A stretch of 64,000 nt of DNA from Paenibacillus macquariensis (GTDB lineage: Bacteria; Bacillota; Bacilli; Paenibacillales; Paenibacillaceae), in contig NZ_FTNK01000008.1 of assembly GCF_900156375.1 (NCBI RefSeq), positions 62,001 to 126,000 of the forward strand, read 5' to 3'. Below, piece by piece: positions 44,193-53,732 of the stretch. The translations under genes and the position numbers were made by a program. Within the stretch, counting starts at the first letter, position 1; each line of letters opens with the position of its first letter. The notes under the pieces were generated by a model. The model did no database searches. It was not told the DNA's origin and worked only from the letters and a program-made list of their open reading frames with translations.

Positions 44193-44885
44193 ATGACGAA
44201 AGTGCTTATAGTAGATGATGAAGTTAGCATTGCTAGCGCCTTAGCTTATGCGCTCCGCAGAGAAGGATATACGGTGGAAACGGCTGGAGATGGGCAAGAG
44301 GCTCTTGATCGTGTAGAAATATTCAAGCCTGATGTGATGGTGTTGGATGTCATGATGCCACGACTCAGTGGATATGATGTCTGTCGTAAGCTTGCAGATC
44401 GACAACAACGGCCGGCGATTCTTCTATTGACCGTTAAGAATGATATTGTAGATAAAGTGCTAGGCCTGGAGCTTGGTGCAGATGATTATATGACGAAACC
44501 TTTTGATATACGGGAAATTACGGCTAGAGTGAAGGCATTATCACGTAGACGTGTTAATGATGCCGTAGGACAATTGTCCCACAATGAAGAGGAGATCCAA
44601 CTGGCGAGCCTCAACATAGAATTGTTCAGTCGCACAGTTCGCATGGAGGGGCAACAGCTTGATCTTACGCCAAAAGAATTTGATTTACTTGTGCTACTGG
44701 CACGTAATCCTGAGCGAGTATATTCCAGAGAAGCGCTACTTGAGCAAGTATGGGATATGAATTTTGTTGGTGGGACACGTACGGTTGATATTCACGTGCA
44801 GAGATTACGCAAGAAACTGGGTGAACTGCACGGAGTGATCCAAACGGTATATGGCATTGGATACAAAAGTAAGGAGACTCCATAA
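44193..44885 (+). CDS. OmpR/PhoB-family response regulator
   Basis: 230 residues. The receiver domain has DDE at 8-10, Asp52 (VLDVMMP), and Lys in MTKPFD. The winged helix has LDLTPKEFDLLVLLA and GTRTVDIHVQRLRKKL. GAGGAG precedes ATG 44193. It is followed by its kinase gene after two bases. The tandem 11-base repeat at 46503 before the next operon is a possible target. Confidence 0.93.
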   Translation: MTKVLIVDDEVSIASALAYALRREGYTVETAGDGQEALDRVEIFKPDVMVLDVMMPRLSGYDVCRKLADRQQRPAILLLTVKNDIVDKVLGLELGADDYMTKPFDIREITARVKALSRRRVNDAVGQLSHNEEEIQLASLNIELFSRTVRMEGQQLDLTPKEFDLLVLLARNPERVYSREALLEQVWDMNFVGGTRTVDIHVQRLRKKLGELHGVIQTVYGIGYKSKETP

Positions 44886-44887
44886 AT

Positions 44888-46390
44888 ATGAAGAGAAAAA
44901 TAAACATAGGCTTAAAGGGCAAGTTAGCTTTGCTACTTGCCTTGTTGCTTACGTCTGTTCTGGTTGTGCTCAGTACCATGGTGCTTGCGGGAATACGTGA
45001 GGATCAACGTAATCGGTTGGAACAGTCATTTGCTCATGAATCGGCAAATGCTAATTTGAGAGTAAGGCAGGAATTCCTGACGGGAACAAGAATAACGCCA
45101 GATCTATTCATGCAACGGAGCGCACAGCGGCTAGCGGTTGATTTGGGTGCACAGAGCGGTATGGCGGTCACGCTTTATAAAGCTGACGCCTCGTTCGCAG
45201 GCACCTCACTTCCGATTCAGGCTAGAACAGATGTTAAGGATGCTCTCGAATATACAGCTAAGGGACAGTCTGTCTATATAACAGAAGGAGACCAACTGCT
45301 GTATTTGGCTCCACTATATAATGCAGATGAGCGACTTGGGACTGTACAATTTCATGCATCGCTTGCAGATCAATATGCCTTCTATTCACGGATTCAGAAC
45401 TTATTTCTTGTTACTGGTGCAGCAGTTCTAGCAGCGGGATTCTTAATCGGATACTTGTATGTCAGGCGCCAGGTGAATGTGATTGAGAAATTGAACAATG
45501 CCGCTAAACAGATTGGGGAAGGAAAGTATCTCATTGTTCCTCCGGTCCTTAGAAGGGACGAGCTGGGAGAGCTTGCTCAAGGAATTTATGAGATGAGCGG
45601 AAGTATCGCAACCTCGCTCAGCCAGCTTACGGAAGAAAAGTTGAAGTTACTGGACGCTATCGTACGATTGCAAGAGTTGGAACAGCAACAGAAACAGTTC
45701 ATCGGTAACATTAGCCATGAGCTGAAGACACCACTGACTTCAATTCTAGCTTATGCTGATCTGCTAGAGATGTATCGTGATGATCCATCTCTATTGGAAG
45801 AAGCCAGAATGCAAATTGGCAAGGAAGCGGAACGCTTATATGGACTGGTAGAGATAGCGCTACAGTTATCGTCCATGGATATCTATGAATTCGAGACAAA
45901 GGCGAAAGTCGTTGAGGTATTGCCACTGCTTCAAGAAGCGGTGAACCGCCTTCAGATAAAGGCGGAAAGACATGGAGTTACTATGGAAACCCGTTTAAGA
46001 GAAGGAACGGTATGGGCTGATCCGGAGAATATGATGCATATGGTGCTTAATGTACTAGATAACGCAGTGAAATATAACAAGCCTGGCGGAACGGTTACCC
46101 TCTCTAACCATTTGGTGGAAGGTTCAAACAGCGAAGGTTATATGGTAATAGAAGTAGTGGATACGGGTATCGGAATTCCAATGGAAGCGCACAGCAGGAT
46201 ATTTGATCCCTTCTATACGGTAAGCGGTGATCGATCTAGGACGCATGGAGGCACGGGACTCGGATTGTCGCTAGTGCGCAGTCTAGCTGAGAAGCAGAAT
46301 GGCTTAGTTCGGCTCGTGAGTTCTGGACCGAACGGTTCGCGCTTTGAAATCAAACTGCCAATGGTTCATCTGAATACAGACGGACTCTGA
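44888..46390 (+). CDS. Sensor histidine kinase (HAMP-HisKA-HATPase)
   Basis: 500 residues. Membrane helices lie at about 12-32 and 165-187, enclosing a 130-residue external sensor. HAMP follows at 190-240. The H box is NISHELKTPLTS at about 275. The ATPase domain has NVLDNAVKYN (N), DTGIGIP (G1) and GGTGLGLSLV (G2). It forms an EnvZ-like pair with the regulator before it. AAGGAG lies before ATG 44888. The sensed signal is unknown. Confidence 0.93.
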   Translation: MKRKINIGLKGKLALLLALLLTSVLVVLSTMVLAGIREDQRNRLEQSFAHESANANLRVRQEFLTGTRITPDLFMQRSAQRLAVDLGAQSGMAVTLYKADASFAGTSLPIQARTDVKDALEYTAKGQSVYITEGDQLLYLAPLYNADERLGTVQFHASLADQYAFYSRIQNLFLVTGAAVLAAGFLIGYLYVRRQVNVIEKLNNAAKQIGEGKYLIVPPVLRRDELGELAQGIYEMSGSIATSLSQLTEEKLKLLDAIVRLQELEQQQKQFIGNISHELKTPLTSILAYADLLEMYRDDPSLLEEARMQIGKEAERLYGLVEIALQLSSMDIYEFETKAKVVEVLPLLQEAVNRLQIKAERHGVTMETRLREGTVWADPENMMHMVLNVLDNAVKYNKPGGTVTLSNHLVEGSNSEGYMVIEVVDTGIGIPMEAHSRIFDPFYTVSGDRSRTHGGTGLGLSLVRSLAEKQNGLVRLVSSGPNGSRFEIKLPMVHLNTDGL

Positions 46391-46502
46391 CGATACATGA
46401 AAGTCCAGACTATATTGAGTCTGGGCTTTATTATATTCCTCTGAAACGGGTGCTGTCCTTGGAGAAGGACGGCGCAGCCATTACTACATGTTTAGGGGTA
46501 CA

Positions 46503-46524
46503 TTGTTTACAAGTTGTTTACAAG
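46503..46524 (+). promoter_or_regulatory. Perfect tandem 11-base repeat, candidate response-regulator operator
   Basis: TTGTTTACAAG occurs twice without a gap (46503-46513, 46514-46524), one helical turn apart. OmpR-type regulators bind such direct repeats. It lies 136 bases before the lipoprotein operon and 113 bases after the two-component system. Confidence 0.55.
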
Positions 46525-46659
46525 TCAGATATATTTTCGAGATATCCCGAATCTATACTGTAGTTAAGAGGGATAGTTGAAGAAGGGAGAACATCGCAAG
46601 GCTGCTTGAGATTCGGGCTATATGCTCCCTAATCGAAGTGATAACACTGGAGGATTTGT

Positions 46660-47865
46660 ATGAAACGCATAAATCGAAGGAATAGTGTGAAACTGTTGTC
46701 AGTTATAACCCTTTTGGTTACATTGATTGCCTGCCAATCCTCCCATGAGAGGGTCACCACGGTTACACCGAGTAACAATCAGACGGTTGCAGATGCTCAG
46801 GTCAGTTCAGGCAACAAATCAGGTGGAAGTGATCGCAAGCTTACAGTTGTAGCGGGATCTGCACAGAAAGATAATCAAGAATTGGCAGTAGAACGAATTC
46901 ACCGACTCGAAGGCTCCAATATCGAAGCTTGGCTCTCGGACAATGAGGTTAGGATTAATACAACGAAATTACTGAAAGCTGGGACGAATACAGAGGAACC
47001 GAAATATTCGTACACAACGTCAATTGTTGATTTAAGTACTGAGGAACAACGAGATGTAATGGACCATCAGACGTCTCTAAAGATCGTTAAGGAGACCATA
47101 TCACCGGATGGTAAATTTAGCTTCGTTCAGAAGTGGTTGGATAAGTATACGGCAGATAATTTCATTAAGGAATTGAGCACAGGTAAAAGTATTGCCGTAA
47201 AGGGCGATAACTATATGGAATTGGGAGGTTGGTTGAATAAGGATACGTATATTCTCGCAGCAGGCTCTATGGAAGGACGCGGCGATATACGCCAAATTGC
47301 CACAGATGGTACATCCACAAATTTGGAAATTGAGGATGAGGATGTTAATGAAATATTTAATCGCTTCACTGTGAGTGATGGTCGTATTTACTATACGGAT
47401 TCGAAGAATAACTTGAAAGGTTTGGAGGCGGGGGAGAAACAGCCTTCTGTCCTCGTAAAGGGGGTATGGGACTTCGAAATATCACCAGATAGTAAGCATA
47501 TTGCAGTAACTACCGTAAGTGCTCCGGGCAAGTTAGGTACTGAGCTACTCATCTACGATTCCGCAGGTAATATGAAAGGTTCTGAAATCGCTAAAGGCGA
47601 ATTGATGTCTTATTTAGCCTGGTCACCGGATTCATCAAGGCTTGCTTTCGACGTGTATACGACGGACAAGAATGGGATGAATGGCGTGTATATTTTCGAC
47701 TCCTCTTCGGGTAAGGTATCGCCTATGGGTTCATCTTACTCTCCAGTTGGGATGTCCTACAACCCTCAGTATCCACTGACATGGAGCCCATCTGGCAAAC
47801 GGCTTGGCATCACGATTGAAGACAAGAAATCGATCATTGTCACACAGGTTATTGATTTTAAATAA
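46660..47865 (+). CDS. Lipoprotein with WD40/TolB-like beta-propeller
   Basis: 401 residues. A lipoprotein signal (LLVTLIACQSS; lipobox Cys near residue 26) is followed by a Ser/Asn-rich linker and a propeller with PD40-like repeats (DFEISPDSKHIAV, YLAWSPDSSRLAF, PLTWSPSGKRLGI). GGAGG precedes ATG 46660. It is anchored outside the membrane and probably has a binding or signalling role. It shares an operon with the copper-amine-oxidase-domain protein after it, 26 bp away, and lies behind the OmpR-type system. Confidence 0.85.
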   Translation: MKRINRRNSVKLLSVITLLVTLIACQSSHERVTTVTPSNNQTVADAQVSSGNKSGGSDRKLTVVAGSAQKDNQELAVERIHRLEGSNIEAWLSDNEVRINTTKLLKAGTNTEEPKYSYTTSIVDLSTEEQRDVMDHQTSLKIVKETISPDGKFSFVQKWLDKYTADNFIKELSTGKSIAVKGDNYMELGGWLNKDTYILAAGSMEGRGDIRQIATDGTSTNLEIEDEDVNEIFNRFTVSDGRIYYTDSKNNLKGLEAGEKQPSVLVKGVWDFEISPDSKHIAVTTVSAPGKLGTELLIYDSAGNMKGSEIAKGELMSYLAWSPDSSRLAFDVYTTDKNGMNGVYIFDSSSGKVSPMGSSYSPVGMSYNPQYPLTWSPSGKRLGITIEDKKSIIVTQVIDFK

Positions 47866-47891
47866 GAAATAATGAAACGGGGATAAATATT

Positions 47892-48602
47892 ATGAAAAAA
47901 ATCAGAAAGTCTATTATGTCTTTGGTTGTAATCGGAATGACAGTATCGGGTGCTGCGGGTGTCTATGCAGGAAGTAATATGCAGAAGATCACGGCATATC
48001 TAAACCATAGTATTGGGTTGAAAGTAAACGGGACTACTTATACTCCAACAGATATTAATGGTAAACAACTAGCTCCAATCACGTATCAAAATACAACTTA
48101 TCTACCTGTGCGAGCGTTAGCGGATGTGTTGAAAGTCCCGGTTCAGTATGACAGTAAGACGGGTCAGGTGCTGATTGGAACCAGTCAATCCGGAGGAAAT
48201 ACGACGTCGCAAGTGAATGTAACAGAGGTGAAGTATAGCAAGGAGCAGATCAAAGAGATGACGAAGGCGTTTGCTAATTTCGAACATTTCGAAACCGCAT
48301 ATGCTCCACAACAGATGATTAAGGGAGATACCTATTTAAAGACGGGTGCTTCAGAAGATGGTGTGACCCTGAGATTTAATCATATGACCGTAAATATTTC
48401 ACCGAGAGATTACTCTGATGGTTATGAGAGCAAGCCTGTTAAACTATCAAATGGCACTCAAGCCAAGTGGTATACACCTGATAAAACGTCAATCTTAGGC
48501 TTCAAGATTGACGATCGGATCGTGACTATCAGATCAGAAGATCATTCCTTAAGCAAGGCACAAATCGAGAAGGTAGCTGTGAGTGTAGCGAAACTGAAGT
48601 AA
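47892..48602 (+). CDS. Secreted protein with copper amine oxidase N-terminal domain
   Basis: 236 residues. A signal peptide (to about VYAGS) leads into a CuAO_N-like domain (LKVNGTTYTPTDINGKQL, then TTYLPVRALADVLKV and TGQVLIGTS; residues 30-100). This domain is a beta-rich stalk seen in many Paenibacillus surface proteins and does not imply oxidase activity; no catalytic Tyr domain follows. The remaining 130 residues are unrecognised. ACGGGGAT lies before ATG 47892. A terminator follows. Confidence 0.85.
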   Translation: MKKIRKSIMSLVVIGMTVSGAAGVYAGSNMQKITAYLNHSIGLKVNGTTYTPTDINGKQLAPITYQNTTYLPVRALADVLKVPVQYDSKTGQVLIGTSQSGGNTTSQVNVTEVKYSKEQIKEMTKAFANFEHFETAYAPQQMIKGDTYLKTGASEDGVTLRFNHMTVNISPRDYSDGYESKPVKLSNGTQAKWYTPDKTSILGFKIDDRIVTIRSEDHSLSKAQIEKVAVSVAKLK

Positions 48603-48609
48603 TAACACT

Positions 48610-48649
48610 AAAAAGCTGCACCAACGGAGATTCGTTGGTGCAGCTTTTT
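48610..48649 (+). terminator. Terminator after the CuAO-domain gene
   Basis: Sixteen-base stem AAAAAGCTGCACCAAC/GTTGGTGCAGCTTTTT, loop of eight bases. It probably also serves the reverse asparaginase gene. Confidence 0.9.
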
Positions 48650-48721
48650 AGGCTTTAAATTGATTGGGATGTTCTACCTTGGTAAGTAAGTAATAATCTT
48701 GATTTAACAATGAGATTTCGA

Positions 48722-49882
48722 TTATTTCGTTGGAATGTTAACTTGGCCAGATCCGTAAGTATCAAACCATCCTTGGATCGTTTTGAAATCTTTACTAAAT
48801 GATAGGCTTAACTGTAGCAGTATACGAGCATGTGCAGCGTTCAAGCTGTCTCCCGCAATCATACCATCACCGGATGAGTAGTTACTGCCTGAACCTGTGC
48901 GAGTTGTGGAAACGAAGATAACACCTTTTTCTTTAATGGCTTTCGCACGAGCTTCTCCAATGGCTTTGGAAACACCACCAGTTCCTGTTCCCGCAGTAAC
49001 AATACCTTTAGCACCGTCCTCGACAAATCCGTTGATCGCTCCAGCTCCAGCCTCCTGATAAGAATAAGCTATTTCCACCTTCGCCATACTGCTACTCTTG
49101 ATCGTTCTAAGATCGAAAGGTGTTGCCCATTTATCGGCACTCATGAGTGCTCTAGCATTAGCGCGATACATACGAATGTTCTGCTCATCGATATATCCCA
49201 ACATACCCGTCATAGGCGTTTCAAATGTATCCACTCGAGTCGCATTGGTTTTGGTGACATCTCTTGCAGCATGAATCTCATCATTAAGCATCACGACTGT
49301 TCCGTAATATTTCGTTTTTCCACTTGCAGCTAACTTGATAGCATTGTATAGATTCGCTTGTGCGTCACTTCCGATAACGGTCCAAGGGCGCATGGAACCT
49401 GTTACAACAACTGGTTTGGCACTGCGTACTGTAAGGTCGAGGAAATATGCGATTTCTTCCATCGTATCTGTACCTGTTGTCACGACTACGCCATCCTGTG
49501 TTTCAAGGGCTTGATCCACTTTTAAAGAAAGACTAGATAATTGTTGCATCGTATAGGAACTGGAACCCGCATTTCCAAATTGAAAACTTGACACATCAGC
49601 GATTTGGTCTTTATTTGGGAGTGATTTTACCATATCTTCCATCAATAACGTACCAGCTCTGTAATTCTGGAAGCTTGTTTCATCAACAGATTTACCTGCG
49701 ATGGTTCCACCCGTTGCAATCACTTGTACCTTGGGAAGCTTTGGAGCTGATTCAGCGGATACAATGGCTTCTGCTGCATAAGCGTGTGAGTTGGGTAACA
49801 CGGTAATCGTTGAGAAGAGAGCGGTAAAAGCTAGACTTGCTGCAAAAGTAGTTTTTAGAGCTGTTGATGTTGATAGTTTCAT
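48722..49882 (-). CDS. Secreted type II L-asparaginase
   Basis: 386 residues with a signal peptide (to about AYAAE). The catalytic motifs are VIATGGTIAGKS (first Thr) and VVTTGTDTMEEIAYFLD (second Thr and Asp). MLNDEIHAARDVTKTN supplies the conserved Lys. It hydrolyses asparagine, and often glutamine, outside the cell to provide nitrogen. The 403-bp gap to the next gene is shared with a divergent regulator. Confidence 0.93.
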   Translation of the reverse strand: MKLSTSTALKTTFAASLAFTALFSTITVLPNSHAYAAEAIVSAESAPKLPKVQVIATGGTIAGKSVDETSFQNYRAGTLLMEDMVKSLPNKDQIADVSSFQFGNAGSSSYTMQQLSSLSLKVDQALETQDGVVVTTGTDTMEEIAYFLDLTVRSAKPVVVTGSMRPWTVIGSDAQANLYNAIKLAASGKTKYYGTVVMLNDEIHAARDVTKTNATRVDTFETPMTGMLGYIDEQNIRMYRANARALMSADKWATPFDLRTIKSSSMAKVEIAYSYQEAGAGAINGFVEDGAKGIVTAGTGTGGVSKAIGEARAKAIKEKGVIFVSTTRTGSGSNYSSGDGMIAGDSLNAAHARILLQLSLSFSKDFKTIQGWFDTYGSGQVNIPTK

Positions 49883-50285
49883 GATGTGACCCCCTATTTT
49901 TAGTATGTATTATCACCTTTCATGTTACTATAAATAACATAGTCGATGACTGATAACTAGATTATATCGATGAGATATAATGAAAAGCAAATATGGAATA
50001 TACTAATAAAACGCTTAATTAACTATAATAATGCCATATAGTTCTAAAATCGATATAATACTCACTTTATTGAAAATGATTAAAATAACCATATTCATTA
50101 CTTTTGATGTAAGAAAACATTACATTAATGCATAGTGGATCTTAATGAATCTAATAGGTAATTGAGAGTAACTCGAATCTTGAAAGAAAATTGGTAGAAT
50201 TAGTCGAAAATTGATACAATTATTGTGAGTATTGAGTGGGGATTGAAGTGCTTTATTGGAACTTAAGAATACGGAGGAGTTATTA
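49883..50285. other. Divergent intergenic region, with promoter of the MalT-like gene
   Basis: TTGGTA (50191), 18-base spacer and TACAAT (50215) form a forward promoter 66 bases before ATG 50286. The reverse asparaginase promoter should lie near 49910-49960; no clear pair was fixed. The region is AT-rich without other structure. Confidence 0.45.
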
Positions 50286-52847
50286 ATGATTGTAAGTACA
50301 AAACTATATATTCCTCATGTACGGAATTCATTAGTGTCTCGCCCTAGACTGATGAACAAGCTTGATGAGGGGAGATCAGCTAAGTTGACACTTGTTTCTG
50401 CAAATGCTGGATATGGGAAAACAACAGCATTAAGTGAATGGGCGAAACAATGCAGTGAACTCGTGGCGTGGGTCTCGTTAGATCATCAAGATAATGATTG
50501 GATACGTTTTTGGAGTTATATAACGACATCCATTGAGGAGAGGGTTCCGGGATATGGTCAGACGATATTCCCTCTCCTTGAAAAAGGCTCTTCGATACAA
50601 TGGGAGATTGTGATTACAGCGATACTGAATGAACTGAATGGGTTATCAAATGAATTGATCATTATTCTCGATGATTTCCATTCGATAGAACTACCTGTCA
50701 TACATCATTCTTTTATATATCTGATCGACCATTTGCCTTCCCATATTCACGTGTACATAGCAAGTCGTAACGATTTGGCGATCCCTACTGCTAGACTTCT
50801 GGCAACAGGTGAGTTATATCGGATTAACATACAGGATTTACGTTTTCAATTGGATGAAGGGATTAACTTTTTCCGTGATACAACAGATTTATCGCTCACG
50901 AATGAACAAGTTACTGAGCTTTACAAGCAGACAGAGGGTTGGGTTAGTGGGTTGCAGTTGGCAGCCATTTCTCTGAAGCGTAGTGATAATATAGCTGAAT
51001 CCATCGATCGATTTAGTGGTCAACATCATCATATCTCCGATTATTTATTAGAAGAAGTGCTGCGTCATCAATCCGAGACCCTCCGAGAATTCTTATTGAA
51101 TACATCCATATTAAATCGAATGAACTCTTCATTATGTCAGGCCGTGATGGGTCAGATGAATGCTCAGGAACAACTGGAAAGATTAGAACAACTTAATTTG
51201 TTTATTATTCCTCTAGATGATAATAGGAATTGGTATAGGTATCACCATTTGTTCTCAGAATTCTTGCGTCGGTTATTATCGGAGTCAGATCCAGGTCAAT
51301 GGGAGCAAGCACATATCCGTGCAGCATACTGGTTGGAGAATGCGGGATTTGATGAAGAAGCCGTTGAGCATTTTTTAGAGGGAAAGCAGTATGCAGATGT
51401 TGTTCGATTAATTGAGAAGAATCTTCAAACATTGATGCAATCGAAGAGTGTAACGCTGAATCGATGGGTATCTGTATTGCCGGAAAATTCCTTTGCTGAG
51501 AAGCCGATGATCGAAATGTTCTATATCTCTATATTACTAGGGGTGGGGGAATGGGAATCCGCATTTAGAAGAGTGAAACAAGCGGAGCTGTGGTTCCATG
51601 CGTTACAGGATACATTGCCCAAGATGGAATGGCATCAGGTTATGGGTAACATTTACTTTTTCTGTGCGGTCACCTCGTATCTTCAGAAAGATTTGGTGCG
51701 AACTTCGGAATATTTTGAGTTGGTAGAACGATATATGCCTGAAGGTAGTTTCTTTCAAACGATGGGACGTAATAGATTTCAAGGTTATGATTCATTTGAT
51801 GATCATTTGGCATTTATCAACGATTTGCATGCGGCAGATGCATTCCTCGTGAAGTGGATTAGACTGTGGAAGAAAAAGAAGGTCTATCCTTTTATCGGTT
51901 ACATATATGCTTCTTATAGTAAGTTGTTGTATGAGTGGAATCGGCTAGAAGAGGCAGAATTCTATGTCAATCAAGCGCTGAGACGTAAGGATATAGAACC
52001 CTTTGCACGGATAGTCATACATAATACGATTAGTGCTTCACGGATCAAGCAAGCCCAAGGGGATCTTGATGGCGCAATAGCCATACTTAGAAAGGTGAAG
52101 TTGCAGATTGACTCCCCTGATTATGAATTATTTGTGGTAAAAATCGAAGCGGAAGAAGCTATTCTATCCCTGCAACAAGGCTCGTCGGAATATGCTTTAG
52201 ATTGGATGGAGAAATACAAGCTGGCGCATACCGATGAGGTTTCAATGGGTCGTGTGGCCGAGCATTTAGCCTTGGCTAGAGTGCTTGGAGAGTGCGGAAG
52301 ATCGGAAGAAGCACTAGATCTATTGGGAAGATTAAATCTTTTATTGAGGAAGGAAGATCGTCTTCGGGATCGGATTAAGGTACTTATTCTGCAAAGTATG
52401 ACGCTTCAGCGAGCAAATCAAACAGAGAAAGCGCTCGTTCCATTAGAAAGTGCGTTACACTTGGCGGAACCTGAAGGTTACATCCGAAGTTTTCTGGATG
52501 AAGGCCCTATAATGGGGGAGTTGTTATCTAATTATTTGAAGGTTCAACAAACGAATAGTCGATTAAGAAATCCCCTCTTGGTATCCTTAACATATGTGAA
52601 ATATCTACTTCAAGTTATGAATATCACACCGGAAGATGATATATCGCTTAAAGAAATATTAACAGAACAGGAAGCGAAGATCATACGGTTGCTAGGCAAT
52701 GGATTGTCGAACAAGGAAGTCGCCTATGACCTGAGCATTAAAGGTGAAACCGTAAAGTCGCATATTAAAAATGTGTACAGGAAGCTAAGAGTCAGTAATC
52801 GCGTACAAGCATTACAACGAGCCAAGGAATTAAACATATTGGATTAA
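50286..52847 (+). CDS. MalT-like LuxR-family ATPase regulator (LAL)
   Basis: 853 residues. The N-terminal STAND ATPase has Walker A ANAGYGKTTALSEW and Walker B LIIILDDFHS. A winged helix and TPR-like repeats follow to about 760. The C-terminal LuxR HTH is LTEQEAKIIRLLGNGLSNKE with ETVKSHIKNVYRKL. GGAGGAG precedes ATG 50286 by six bases. MalT-type regulators respond to small ligands. No sugar operon is adjacent; the nearest genes are asparaginase (divergent) and the GGDEF protein, so the target is unknown. Confidence 0.93.
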   Translation: MIVSTKLYIPHVRNSLVSRPRLMNKLDEGRSAKLTLVSANAGYGKTTALSEWAKQCSELVAWVSLDHQDNDWIRFWSYITTSIEERVPGYGQTIFPLLEKGSSIQWEIVITAILNELNGLSNELIIILDDFHSIELPVIHHSFIYLIDHLPSHIHVYIASRNDLAIPTARLLATGELYRINIQDLRFQLDEGINFFRDTTDLSLTNEQVTELYKQTEGWVSGLQLAAISLKRSDNIAESIDRFSGQHHHISDYLLEEVLRHQSETLREFLLNTSILNRMNSSLCQAVMGQMNAQEQLERLEQLNLFIIPLDDNRNWYRYHHLFSEFLRRLLSESDPGQWEQAHIRAAYWLENAGFDEEAVEHFLEGKQYADVVRLIEKNLQTLMQSKSVTLNRWVSVLPENSFAEKPMIEMFYISILLGVGEWESAFRRVKQAELWFHALQDTLPKMEWHQVMGNIYFFCAVTSYLQKDLVRTSEYFELVERYMPEGSFFQTMGRNRFQGYDSFDDHLAFINDLHAADAFLVKWIRLWKKKKVYPFIGYIYASYSKLLYEWNRLEEAEFYVNQALRRKDIEPFARIVIHNTISASRIKQAQGDLDGAIAILRKVKLQIDSPDYELFVVKIEAEEAILSLQQGSSEYALDWMEKYKLAHTDEVSMGRVAEHLALARVLGECGRSEEALDLLGRLNLLLRKEDRLRDRIKVLILQSMTLQRANQTEKALVPLESALHLAEPEGYIRSFLDEGPIMGELLSNYLKVQQTNSRLRNPLLVSLTYVKYLLQVMNITPEDDISLKEILTEQEAKIIRLLGNGLSNKEVAYDLSIKGETVKSHIKNVYRKLRVSNRVQALQRAKELNILD

Positions 52848-52851
52848 TGTT

Positions 52852-52875
52852 ATCCCCCAAACGGGGGATATTTTT
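52852..52875 (+). terminator. Terminator after the MalT-like gene
   Basis: ATCCCCC/GGGGGAT stem, loop AAAC, five T residues. Confidence 0.88.
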
Positions 52876-52998
52876 ATGTCGAAAATATTGATAAAATTAG
52901 AACTATATTAGAATAAGCTCGGTGTTTGTCAGATGTACTACAAAAACAGCTAGAGTTGGATTATTAGTACGTGAATACATAGGGGGTGGTATTAACAT

Positions 52999-53691
52999 AT
53001 GAAATACACAGGGCGCATCATATCCGTGGTTATTGTTGTCATAAGTTCGCTCGGATTAATTGTCTATAACGATATAGTCAATAATTACACGGATATCATG
53101 TTTTTATTGGTTTCAGCGTTCTTCCTGTTTCTAGGTTGGAGGCTCGGCAAGCAATACGATAAGGTTAAATACTTTTCGGAAAAGGATTTATTGACAGGAA
53201 GCTACAACCGTCGATTCATCGTGGATATGTTCCCGAAATTGAAAAGTAGGTCGGATCGAAAAGCGCAGAAGCTTCTCATTTTTCTAATTGATGTAGACAA
53301 TTTCAAAGTAATAAATGATCATTATGGACATGCAACCGGGGATCGTGTGCTACAAATGATTGCAAATGCTCTTAAGAAGGAGTGCGGGCATTTGGATTAT
53401 ATGGTTAGGTGGGGCGGCGATGAATTTGTATGTATTTTCCCATGGACAGAAGTATCAGGACTGAATGAACGCTACCTTGCACTCCACAATGGATTCAATA
53501 ATTTATCAACTCGGATTTCAGTGAATGTATCTGCGTCTATCGGACATGCAATGTATCCAGATGAGGGCGTGGAATTAAATGATCTTATTACAATTGCCGA
53601 TAAGAATATGTATAGAGACAAACGATGCCGTAATAACCAGGATATCAAAAAGCTAGTCAGTAATGGACACTTGATGAAGGCGTCACTATAA
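52999..53691 (+). CDS. Membrane diguanylate cyclase (GGDEF)
   Basis: 230 residues. Two membrane helices in the first 45 residues lead to a GGDEF domain starting LLTGSYNRRFIVDMF. The active site WGGDEF is intact (139-143). IDVDNFKVINDHYGHATGD supplies the metal and GTP contacts. No clear RxxD inhibitory site is seen before the active site. It makes cyclic di-GMP. GGGGGTGG precedes ATG 52999. The HD-GYP gene follows after 41 bp, so synthesis and breakdown are encoded together. Confidence 0.92.
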   Translation: MKYTGRIISVVIVVISSLGLIVYNDIVNNYTDIMFLLVSAFFLFLGWRLGKQYDKVKYFSEKDLLTGSYNRRFIVDMFPKLKSRSDRKAQKLLIFLIDVDNFKVINDHYGHATGDRVLQMIANALKKECGHLDYMVRWGGDEFVCIFPWTEVSGLNERYLALHNGFNNLSTRISVNVSASIGHAMYPDEGVELNDLITIADKNMYRDKRCRNNQDIKKLVSNGHLMKASL

Positions 53692-53732
53692 ATAATGTAA
53701 AGGCAGTAAACATGGTTTGTGGGAGGGAATCA

